Shown: positions 1 to 6,013 of the stretch, one piece after another
Numbering within the stretch: position 1 is the stretch's first letter
Layout of the letters: each line of letters begins with the position of its first letter
NCBI GenBank assembly: GCA_002353225.1
Contig: DEJF01000069.1
Coordinates: 39,127-56,603 of the forward strand
Direction: 5' to 3'
Source: Prevotella sp. UBA2755
GTDB taxonomy: Bacteria; Bacteroidota; Bacteroidia; Bacteroidales; Bacteroidaceae
Length of the DNA stretch: 17,477 bases
Program-made: the position numbers and the translations under genes
The notes under the pieces: generated by a model
The model's database searches: none
The model's input: the letters and a program-made list of their open reading frames with translations, nothing else
Told to the model about the DNA's origin: nothing

Positions 1-1152
1 AAGGCTGATACACAATATGACTATTATCAGTGGGATGGTCATCAACCTGCCTCGGGGGCAGTTGCCAGTCAGACTGTCGGTAAAGCGAATGCGGGAAGAT
101 TCGTGTTTGACTATGAGTCGGGTGATCAGGAGCAATGGACGATACCATTAATTAATCTGCAAGCACAAGGTACGGACGAGGATGGTAATAATTATTACCT
201 TGTAGGTAATCCTTTCATGGCTTCTATTGATATGGGTAAGTTCTTCGGCTATGATGATAATGGTACTTATTATTCTTACAATCCAAAACTGGATCCTGTG
301 TATTACACCTATGAGGCTGGTGTCCTACAAACTGTGAATGCGACGACTGCCGCAGGCATTATCAGACCAATGCAGGCATTCATTGTGAAATGTAAGGAAA
401 GTGACAAACCGGAGAATATCATATTTAACCGATGGGCTATCACGGACGGAAACTATACAGCACCTACTTTATATGTTCCAGAAAACGGTTCTGGAAATAA
501 TGGGGCTCGTCAGTTTAACATTTCATTGAGAGCCGATAATAACAGGGGTGGTTCTACCGTAAGTGTCGTTATCGACGAGGAGTCTTCTGTGGGTTATGCT
601 GATTCGGAGGATGCGATGACTCTCTTTGACTCGAATCTTTCTGACGTTCCAACAGTATTCACAATGGCAAACGGTCGTGCGCTGAGTATCGACAAGCGTC
701 CTGCCTTGGATGTCGTGCCCTTCGGTGTCGCCTGTGCCTCTTCCGATGAGGCTGTGACCATGACCATTGAGGGAACGGATGCTTTGGAGGGTTCTCTCTA
801 TGTGATTGACGCAGTGACGAAGGAGTCGACAGAGGTTGGTGATGGCAGTACCTTTACCGTTCAGCCGAATGACTATGGTCGTTACTTCCTGTCCTTCAAA
901 GGGAATTTGACTGGCATCGAGAAGAATGACGTTCAGAAGGGTATTGTGGTCAGTGTCCGTGGCAAGGAGGTGACAGTGACCTCATCGGATGACATCAGAC
1001 TGGTTCGTGCCCTGTCACTGAATGGTGCTACGATGTATCAGGATGGTGCCTGCGGTACCTCTACGACGTTTACTCTCGCTGGTGGTGTCTATATCATTAG
1101 GGTAGAAAATTTGGCTGGAGAACAACAAATTGTAAAGATTGTCGTTAAATAA
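1..1152 (+). CDS. C-terminal part of a large secreted surface protein, probable type IX secretion cargo (5' truncated)
   Basis: The reading frame is open from the first base, so the start lies upstream of the window; 383 residues are visible. The protein is rich in Asp, Gly, Thr and Tyr and predicted mostly beta-stranded, with no membrane segment. A stretch near residues 60-140 carries the YLVGNPFMASIDMGKF and RPMQAFIVK patterns often seen near the C-terminus of large Bacteroidales surface proteins. The last ~75 residues (from TGIEKNDVQKG to the terminal KIVVK) resemble a type IX secretion C-terminal domain: short strands, a GGVYIIRV strand near the end, and a lysine-ended tail. That suggests export across the outer membrane and surface anchoring; this is inference from pattern, not a search. 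The catalytic or binding part is outside the window, so function cannot be named. No clear terminator follows. Confidence 0.75.
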   Translation, partial: KADTQYDYYQWDGHQPASGAVASQTVGKANAGRFVFDYESGDQEQWTIPLINLQAQGTDEDGNNYYLVGNPFMASIDMGKFFGYDDNGTYYSYNPKLDPVYYTYEAGVLQTVNATTAAGIIRPMQAFIVKCKESDKPENIIFNRWAITDGNYTAPTLYVPENGSGNNGARQFNISLRADNNRGGSTVSVVIDEESSVGYADSEDAMTLFDSNLSDVPTVFTMANGRALSIDKRPALDVVPFGVACASSDEAVTMTIEGTDALEGSLYVIDAVTKESTEVGDGSTFTVQPNDYGRYFLSFKGNLTGIEKNDVQKGIVVSVRGKEVTVTSSDDIRLVRALSLNGATMYQDGACGTSTTFTLAGGVYIIRVENLAGEQQIVKIVVK

Positions 1153-1182
1153 TTAATGATAAGTCTTTAATAGTTGTTCTGC

Positions 1183-1677
1183 ATGCAAAGATATTCGAAA
1201 CTGATTTATATGCTGCTGTGCCTCATGATGATGGGGTGTAGCAGTATTCATGAAGATGATGGTGATGTGGTGGAAAAGGTGAAGGTGGGCGACCGTGTGC
1301 CAGCCTTCTCGGTTGATATGGTGGACAACGGTGCGCATACAACATTCTCTACCGCTCATCTGACGGGGGAGACGGTCATCGTGTTCTTTAGTACATTGTG
1401 TGGAGATTGTAAACGGGAACTGCCCGAACTGAATGACTATTACCTGCGGCATAAGGACGATGCTGGTTTCCAGATGATAGCCATCAGTCGTGCGGAAGGG
1501 GAGGATATGGTGGCTCCTTTTTGGGAAGAGTATGACTTGCAGATTCCTTATTCAGCACAGTCTGACCGGCAAATCTACAATCTCTTTGCCTCGTCAATTA
1601 TTCCCCGTGTCTATTTCGTGTCAGCCCAAGGAATCGTGACGAGGGTTCTTATTGAAAACTTTGAAGTAGGCGAGTAA
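1183..1677 (+). CDS. Thioredoxin-like (TlpA/redoxin) lipoprotein
   Basis: A 164-aa protein starting with a hydrophobic signal and a lipobox ending at Cys19 (LMMMGC), so it is probably a lipid-anchored envelope protein. A thioredoxin fold follows: KVGDRVPAFSV at about 35-44, the strand VIVFFS, then the redox motif C-G-D-C at 73-76, and the cis-proline SSIIPRVYFV at 138-145. TlpA-type proteins reduce or exchange disulfides on the periplasmic side; the substrate here is unknown. The ATG at 1183 is chosen over an upstream TTG at 1174 because it gives a normal short signal peptide. The gene is short for the family and ends soon after the FVSAQGIV strand. Its last 57 bases overlap the 3' end of the opposite-strand VanZ-like gene. 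It lies 30 bases after the surface-protein gene without an obvious promoter and may be co-transcribed with it. Confidence 0.85.
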   Translation: MQRYSKLIYMLLCLMMMGCSSIHEDDGDVVEKVKVGDRVPAFSVDMVDNGAHTTFSTAHLTGETVIVFFSTLCGDCKRELPELNDYYLRHKDDAGFQMIAISRAEGEDMVAPFWEEYDLQIPYSAQSDRQIYNLFASSIIPRVYFVSAQGIVTRVLIENFEVGE

Positions 1678-2043
1678 CATCCCCAGCAGGGCGGCAAGGG
1701 TGACTCCCGTCGAGTTGGCGGCAAAGTCGAGCCATTCCCCACTGCGGGTGTGGTTAGTGCAATGTTCCTGCAGCAGTTCGATGACACCACTCATGAGGAT
1801 AGGGGCAAGCCAGGCAAACAGAAAGAGTTTGCCTTTATGGATGACTGTATGTTTCCGAAGGTATTCTATCCATATCACGATACATGTTCCTCCGTACATG
1901 ACTAAGTGTGTCCATTTGTCGATAAACTCCACATTGTCAAATGGTGTCTCTGGAAAGAATGGGGTCAGTGACAGTATCCAAATGAGTGTGATACAAAGGA
2001 CAGAAAACGGGTATTTCCTTACAATTTGAATCAATTTCCGCAT
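1621..2043 (-). CDS. VanZ-like family membrane protein
   Basis: A 140-aa integral membrane protein with about four hydrophobic segments (roughly 12-30, 46-61, 72-92 and 108-127). The order of conserved parts matches VanZ-like proteins: SLTPFFPE near 25-31, DKWTHLVMYGG at 42-52, GVIELLQ at 86-92, then RSGEWLDFAANSTGV at 100-114 before the last helix. VanZ itself raises teicoplanin resistance; most chromosomal VanZ-like proteins of Bacteroidota have no assigned job. A good promoter lies just upstream, back to back with that of the symporter gene. The 3' end overlaps the redoxin lipoprotein gene by 57 bases in the opposite direction. The family call is fairly firm; the function is unknown. Confidence 0.82.
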   Translation of the reverse strand: MRKLIQIVRKYPFSVLCITLIWILSLTPFFPETPFDNVEFIDKWTHLVMYGGTCIVIWIEYLRKHTVIHKGKLFLFAWLAPILMSGVIELLQEHCTNHTRSGEWLDFAANSTGVTLAALLGMLLAYFKVFNKNPRHDSLG

Positions 2044-2063
2044 ATTTACTTATTATTTGGGTG

Positions 2064-2094
2064 CAAAAGTAAGAAATATTTTATACTTTTGCAA
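2064..2094 (-). promoter_or_regulatory. Bacteroidetes-type promoter for the VanZ-like gene
   Basis: On the minus strand a TTG at 2094-2092 is followed by 20 bases and then TACTTTTG (2071-2064), matching the -33 TTG and -7 TAnnTTTG consensus of Bacteroidetes sigma-70. The start codon is 20 bases further on at 2043. Confidence 0.7.
2084..2091 (+). promoter_or_regulatory. -7 promoter element for the symporter operon
   Basis: TACTTTTG matches TAnnTTTG and lies 20 bases before the ATG at 2112. At the expected -33 position (2061-2063) there is GTG rather than TTG, so the upstream element is weak. It overlaps the region of the divergent VanZ promoter, so the two may compete. Confidence 0.6.
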
Positions 2095-2111
2095 GCAGAA
2101 AGAAAGATATT

Positions 2112-3482
2112 ATGGGAGAAAGAGCGAATTTCGGGAGTAAGTTAGGGGTTATCCTTGCTACGGCTGGTTCGGCGGTGGGCTTGGGTAACGTGTGGCGCTT
2201 CCCTTATATGGCTGGTGAGAACGGTGGTGCTGTGTTCATCATGATTTATGTGATATGTGTGGTGCTGTTAGGTATCCCCTGTATGGTTAGTGAGTTTATC
2301 ATTGGCAGACATGGACAGGCGAATACGGCACGTGCCTATAGAAAACTGTCAGGTGGTACACCATGGGCATTGATAGGCTATATGGGTGTGCTGACGGGTT
2401 TTCTGATTACGGGCTATTATGCGGTGGTCAGCGGTTGGTGCCTACAATATATTCTCGCCTCATTGATTGGACATCTGAATGGCGACCCGGAGTATTTCAA
2501 GACCTATTTTACAGAACTTGCCACTGACCCTGTAAAACCAGTGCTATGGACTGTCATCATCTTAGGTATCACCTATTTGATTATCGAGCATGGCGTGCGT
2601 GACGGTATTGAGCGAGCCTCGAAACTCCTGATGCCCACCTTATTTATATTATTATTAATCATTGTGGGAGCCTCCTGTATGTTACCGGGTGCCGACAAGG
2701 GTGTTGAGTTCCTGTTTAAGCCCGACATGTCGAAAATGACAGGTGATGTGTTCTTGGGTGCCTTGGGACAGAGTTTTTATTCGTTGAGTATCGCTATGGG
2801 TTGCTTGTGTACTTATGCCAGTTATTTCTCTGGCTATACCAATCTGACGAAGTCGGCATCGCAGATCGCGGTGATTGATTGTATGGTGGCAATCCTTGCC
2901 GGACTGATGATATTCCCTGCCGCTTTCTCGGTAGGAGTCAATCCCGACAGCGGTCCTTCACTGATTTTCATCACCTTGCCGAATGTGTTCCAGCAGGCTT
3001 TCGCCTCACTGCCTTTGGTGGGTTATTGTATCTCTTTGCTCTTCTTCGTGCTGTTGTCATTGGCGGCATTGACCTCCTTGATGTCGTTGCATGAGGTGAG
3101 TACGGCATTTATCCATGAGGAGATGCGAATGAGTCGTAAGCGTGCGGCATTGGTGGTTACGGTATCCACGGCGATTATCGGCGCGTTCTGCTCATTGTCA
3201 ATGGGTGCTGTTGATGGACTGGTGATCTTTGGTAAGTCGTTGTTTGACTGGTTTGACTTTATCACTGGTCAGATATTCCTGCCTATTGTGGGTTTCCTGA
3301 CTTGTATCTTCATCGGCTGGTTTGTGCCGCATCATATTGTGAGGGATGAGTTTACGAATCATGGGTCTTTGAAGAGCGTGGGCTATGTTCGTCTCTTCCA
3401 TCTGTTTATCTTCTTGGTGAAGTATGTCTGTCCGTTGGCGATTCTCCTTATTTTCTTGCATCAATTCGGACTGCTGAAATAA
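2112..3482 (+). CDS. Sodium-dependent transporter, NSS/SNF (SLC6-like) family, copy 1
   Basis: A 456-aa polytopic inner-membrane protein with 11-12 hydrophobic segments, the usual size for bacterial NSS symporters such as MhsT, TnaT or YhdH. TM1 holds the family signature around residues 17-39 (AGSAVGLGNVWRFPY followed by AGENGG); in LeuT the equivalent unwound segment binds Na+ and substrate. The TM6 region LGQSFYSLSIAMG and the following TYASYF are also present, as is the conserved GVNPDSGPSLIF loop. The family couples Na+ entry to uptake of amino acids or similar amines; the substrate cannot be read from sequence. It is first in a unit with a second copy 51 bases downstream and a ComEA-like gene after that. 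The ATG at 2112 follows a good -7 element. Confidence 0.9.
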   Translation: MGERANFGSKLGVILATAGSAVGLGNVWRFPYMAGENGGAVFIMIYVICVVLLGIPCMVSEFIIGRHGQANTARAYRKLSGGTPWALIGYMGVLTGFLITGYYAVVSGWCLQYILASLIGHLNGDPEYFKTYFTELATDPVKPVLWTVIILGITYLIIEHGVRDGIERASKLLMPTLFILLLIIVGASCMLPGADKGVEFLFKPDMSKMTGDVFLGALGQSFYSLSIAMGCLCTYASYFSGYTNLTKSASQIAVIDCMVAILAGLMIFPAAFSVGVNPDSGPSLIFITLPNVFQQAFASLPLVGYCISLLFFVLLSLAALTSLMSLHEVSTAFIHEEMRMSRKRAALVVTVSTAIIGAFCSLSMGAVDGLVIFGKSLFDWFDFITGQIFLPIVGFLTCIFIGWFVPHHIVRDEFTNHGSLKSVGYVRLFHLFIFLVKYVCPLAILLIFLHQFGLLK

Positions 3483-3533
3483 ATGAGGAATGAGAAATGA
3501 ATAAATGAGAAATGAAAATGACGAAATGATAAA
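3481..3533. repeat. Heptamer-type tandem repeat (AAATGAG-like) between the two symporter genes
   Basis: The whole gap between the symporter genes is built of degenerate 7-base units of AAATGAG type and runs from the stop codon of copy 1 up to the ATG of copy 2. It resembles the array at 4992-5049 inside the ComEA-like gene; by eye about three quarters of positions agree over 57 bases. No separate promoter is visible in it. Confidence 0.7.
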
Positions 3534-4892
3534 ATGGAAGTGGGTAGAGGGAGTTTCGGAAGTAAGATAGGTGTTGTCTTGGCTACGGCGGGGTCGGCTG
3601 TCGGACTGGGTAATGTGTGGCGTTTCCCTTATACGGCAGGTGAGAACGGTGGTGCTGCCTTTATACTTATTTATATAGGGTGTATCATGTTGTTGGGGAT
3701 TCCTGGTATGGTGAGCGAGTTCATCGTCGGTCGTCATGCCCAGGCGAATGCCGCCAAGGCGTATGACGTGTTGTCGAATGGTCGACCCTGGAAGTTTGTG
3801 GGTTACTTGGGCATTCTTACGTCTACCATCATCCTTGGCTTCTATGCAGTGGTGGCTGGATGGTGCCTGCAATACCTCTTTGCCTCCATAGCAGGACAGA
3901 TTAATGGTGATGCAGAATATGTGAAGAACTACTTCGTGGCATTCTCCAGTGACCCGTTGAAGCCCACCCTGTGGGGAGTCGCCTTTATCCTGATTACCCA
4001 TTTTGTCATTGTCCGTGGAGTACGGCATGGTATCGAAAAAGCCTCGAAACTGTTGATGCCTATACTCTTTATTCTGTTGCTGATTCTGGTGGTGGCATCG
4101 TGTATGTTGCCTGGAGCGTTAGGGGGTATCCGTTTTCTGCTGCATCCCGACTTCAGTAAGTTGTCAAGCAGTGTGATGCTGGAGGCTTTGGGACAGGCAT
4201 TCTTCTCGCTGTCCTTAGGGACGGCATGCCTGTGTACCTATGCCAGTTACTTCACGAAAGACACGAATCTTCTGCGCTCGGCATCACAGATAGCGGTGAT
4301 AGACACGCTGATAGCCGTTCTGTCAGGGCTGATGATATTCCCTGCTGCATTCTCGGTTGGTGTGAACCCCGATAGTGGTCCTTCGCTCATCTTCATTACC
4401 CTGCCGAATGTGTTCCAGCAGGCATTTGCCGCTATACCAGCCTTAGGCTATGTGGTCAGTATCATGTTCTATGCCTTGTTGGTGTTTGCGGCATTGACCT
4501 CTACAATCTCGATGCATGAGATAGGTACAGCATTCTTTACGGAGGAGTTTGAACTGCCCAGAAAGAAGTCGGCATGGGTGCAGACTATTGTCGCTGGAAT
4601 CATCTGCGTGTTCTGCTCTCTTTCCGTAGGAGCCTATAGTGACTTACAGTTGATGGGCTTCTCGCTGATGGACTTCTGTGACCGTCTGACGGCAAACTTC
4701 CTGTTGCCGTTGGGTGCTATGCTTGCCTGTCTGTTTGTAGGCTGGTATATCCCTAAGCAGGTGGTGCGGGATGAGTTTACTAATGAAGGGGCATTGAAGG
4801 GCAGACTGTTTGGGGTCTTCCTCTTTGCCGTCCGTATCGTCTGTCCTATTTGTATCACCCTTATATTTTTGCATCAGTTGGGTATTGTATGA
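3534..4892 (+). CDS. Sodium-dependent transporter, NSS/SNF (SLC6-like) family, copy 2
   Basis: A 452-aa paralogue of the preceding gene with the same topology. It has the TM1 signature (AGSAVGLGNVWRFPY, about residues 19-33), TM6 LGQAFFSLSLGTA, TYASYF, and a stretch from IFPAAFSVGVN through PNVFQQAFA identical in protein sequence to copy 1. The DNA of that shared stretch differs mainly at third codon positions, so the duplication is not recent and both copies appear under purifying selection. The TM3-TM5 and C-terminal parts differ more, which may mean a different substrate. It is expected to be a Na+:amino-acid symporter in the inner membrane. The stop codon overlaps the next start as ATGA, indicating translational coupling to the ComEA-like gene. 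Confidence 0.9.
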   Translation: MEVGRGSFGSKIGVVLATAGSAVGLGNVWRFPYTAGENGGAAFILIYIGCIMLLGIPGMVSEFIVGRHAQANAAKAYDVLSNGRPWKFVGYLGILTSTIILGFYAVVAGWCLQYLFASIAGQINGDAEYVKNYFVAFSSDPLKPTLWGVAFILITHFVIVRGVRHGIEKASKLLMPILFILLLILVVASCMLPGALGGIRFLLHPDFSKLSSSVMLEALGQAFFSLSLGTACLCTYASYFTKDTNLLRSASQIAVIDTLIAVLSGLMIFPAAFSVGVNPDSGPSLIFITLPNVFQQAFAAIPALGYVVSIMFYALLVFAALTSTISMHEIGTAFFTEEFELPRKKSAWVQTIVAGIICVFCSLSVGAYSDLQLMGFSLMDFCDRLTANFLLPLGAMLACLFVGWYIPKQVVRDEFTNEGALKGRLFGVFLFAVRIVCPICITLIFLHQLGIV

Positions 4893-5803
4893 ACCGTAAC
4901 GACCGTCTTATACTTATTGTCACTATCATCACAGGAGTTTTGATTCTCTTGGGTATCTTCTTGTTGGGGGAGGAACGACCAGAGGATGCTCAAATGAGAA
5001 ATGAGAAATTAGGAATGAGAAATGGAAATGGGGAAATGAGAAAAAATGGTCGCTATATTCCTTATGATGAGGGACTGTCACCATCCAAAGAATGTTTCTA
5101 CTTCGATCCCAATACTGCTGACAGCACTGAACTATTACGTCTTGGGCTTCAACCTTGGCAGGTGAGGAATATCTATCGTTATCGGGCGAAGGGGGGTGTG
5201 TACCAGAAGAAGGAGGACTTTGCCCGTCTGTATGGACTGACGGTAAAAGACTATCGGCGGTTGGAACCTTATATCCGTATCTCGGAGGATTATCTGCCTG
5301 CCTCAACTTTGGTGGGGAATTATGGTGGACCTAGTAGAACTAGTGGATCTAGTATATCTAGTAGAACTAGTGGTTTTAGGAGGGATAGTTTGCACTATCC
5401 CGTGAAGATTCGAGAGGGAGAGCATGTGGTGCTGAATAGTGCTGATACCGCAATGCTTCGCAAGGTACCGGGTATCGGTGCCTATTATGCTAAAGAGATT
5501 GTGCGCTATGGCAAGTGGCTGGGGGGCTATGTGAGTGTCGACCAACTGGATGAGATAGACAACTTCCCCAAAGAGGCTAAGAAGTATTTCGTGATAACGG
5601 ATCCCCATCCACAGAAACTATCCATCAACAAACTCACTCTCCAGCAACTGCGCCGTCATCCCTATATCAACTACTATCAGGCGAAGGCAATCGTTGACTA
5701 CCGCCGGCTGCATGGAGATATCAAGAGTCTGCAAGACCTCCGTTTCTCACCCGACTTTACGGAGCAGGACATCCAACGTCTGACACCTTATATAGAATAT
5801 TAA
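4889..5803 (+). CDS. ComEA-like helix-hairpin-helix protein with one N-terminal membrane segment
   Basis: A 304-aa protein. Residues 6-26 form a single membrane anchor (LILIVTIITGVLILLGIFLL), so the rest is probably in the periplasm. Several helix-hairpin-helix modules follow: FDPNTADSTELLRLGL at 72-87, LNSADTAMLRKVPGIG at 182-197 with the PGIG hairpin, and SINKLTLQQLRRHPYI at 245-260. ComEA proteins bind incoming DNA during transformation; Bacteroidota homologues carry several such modules and their role is less clear. The ATG at 4889 overlaps the symporter stop (ATGA). An upstream TTG at 4850 would extend into the symporter gene and is rejected. Two low-complexity insertions are translated in frame: a heptamer-repeat stretch at residues 35-54 and a nonamer-repeat stretch at 148-163. 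Both fall between the structured modules. Confidence 0.85.
   Translation: MNRNDRLILIVTIITGVLILLGIFLLGEERPEDAQMRNEKLGMRNGNGEMRKNGRYIPYDEGLSPSKECFYFDPNTADSTELLRLGLQPWQVRNIYRYRAKGGVYQKKEDFARLYGLTVKDYRRLEPYIRISEDYLPASTLVGNYGGPSRTSGSSISSRTSGFRRDSLHYPVKIREGEHVVLNSADTAMLRKVPGIGAYYAKEIVRYGKWLGGYVSVDQLDEIDNFPKEAKKYFVITDPHPQKLSINKLTLQQLRRHPYINYYQAKAIVDYRRLHGDIKSLQDLRFSPDFTEQDIQRLTPYIEY
4992..5049. repeat. In-frame AAATGAG-type heptamer array in the ComEA-like gene
   Basis: Degenerate 7-base units of AAATGAG type are translated as residues 35-54 (QMRNEKLGMRNGNGEMRKNG). The array sits between the membrane anchor and the first helix-hairpin-helix module. It resembles the intergenic array at 3481-3533 in the same orientation. 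Confidence 0.8.
5331..5375. repeat. In-frame nonamer tandem repeat (CTAGTNNNN, five units)
   Basis: Five consecutive 9-base units begin with CTAGT: CTAGTAGAA, CTAGTGGAT, CTAGTATAT, CTAGTAGAA, CTAGTGGTT. They encode a Ser/Arg/Thr/Gly linker (SRT SGS SIS SRT SGF) between two helix-hairpin-helix modules. Gain or loss of a unit would keep the frame. Confidence 0.85.
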
Positions 5804-5834
5804 AAAGCAGAACACCTTGTGAGTGTTCTACTTT
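5804..5834 (-). terminator. Terminator between the ComEA-like gene and tRNA-Pro, probably two-way
   Basis: A stem AGAACAC (5809-5815) / GTGTTCT (5823-5829) with a 7-base loop extends, after one mismatch, by AAAG/CTTT. On the minus strand it is followed by a T run, so it fits a Rho-independent terminator 3' of the tRNA. It may also end plus-strand transcripts of the symporter operon, although the T run there is short. Confidence 0.7.
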
Positions 5835-5838
5835 CCAG

Positions 5839-5911
5839 TCGGGATGAGGCGACTCGAACGCCCGACCCCTACGTCCCGAACGTAGTGCGCTACCAACTGC
5901 GCTACATCCCG
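5839..5911 (-). tRNA. tRNA-Pro (anticodon CGG)
   Basis: A 73-base cloverleaf can be folded by hand on the minus strand. It has a 7-bp acceptor stem CGGGATG/CATCCCG, D arm GCGC-AGTTGGTA-GCGC, anticodon stem CTACG/CGTAG with loop TTCGGGA, and T arm with loop TTCGAGT. The anticodon is CGG (complement of 5876-5878), which reads the proline codon CCG. The discriminator base is A and the 3' CCA is not encoded. The nucleotide 3' of the anticodon is G, as expected in tRNA-Pro. It lies downstream of the murF operon on the same strand and has its own -7 element at 5954-5947. Confidence 0.95.
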
Positions 5912-5920
5912 ATGCCAAAT

Positions 5921-5947
5921 GCAGGCGATTTCTTGAAAATCGCCTGC
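5921..5947. other. Perfect 11-bp inverted repeat at the start of the tRNA-Pro transcript
   Basis: GCAGGCGATTT (5921-5931) and its exact complement AAATCGCCTGC (5937-5947) are separated by 5 bases. The palindrome directly abuts the minus-strand -7 element and ends 10 bases before the tRNA. It could be an operator, a terminator for the lipoprotein operon, or a processing hairpin. It lacks a clear T run on either strand. Confidence 0.6.
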
Positions 5948-5954
5948 AAAGGTA
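5947..5954 (-). promoter_or_regulatory. -7 promoter element for tRNA-Pro
   Basis: The minus strand reads TACCTTTG (5954-5947), a match to TAnnTTTG, about 36 bases before the tRNA 5' end. A TTG at the ideal -33 distance is not present. The upstream DNA is the AATTGAC heptamer array, with TTG triplets at 14 and 28 bases. Confidence 0.55.
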
Positions 5955-5962
5955 GCATAATT

Positions 5963-5994
5963 AATTGACAATTGATAATTGACAATTGATAATT
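5963..5994. repeat. AATTGAC/AATTGAT heptamer array
   Basis: Four exact 7-base units alternate AATTGAC and AATTGAT, that is two perfect copies of AATTGACAATTGAT, followed by AATT. The array is intergenic between the 671-aa lipoprotein gene and tRNA-Pro and belongs to the same heptamer family seen elsewhere in the window. Confidence 0.85.
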
Positions 5995-6013
5995 TTCTGT
6001 TTTTAACATTTCC

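Noticed and set aside
1700..2029. 109-aa plus-strand frame over the VanZ-like gene
   Set aside because: It is a shadow of the VanZ-like gene, which has conserved family motifs and its own promoter.
3198..4028. 276-aa open frame on the minus strand across the symporter genes
   Set aside because: It is antisense to two clear paralogous transporters, has a low-complexity composition and includes the translated repeat gap; no domain is visible.
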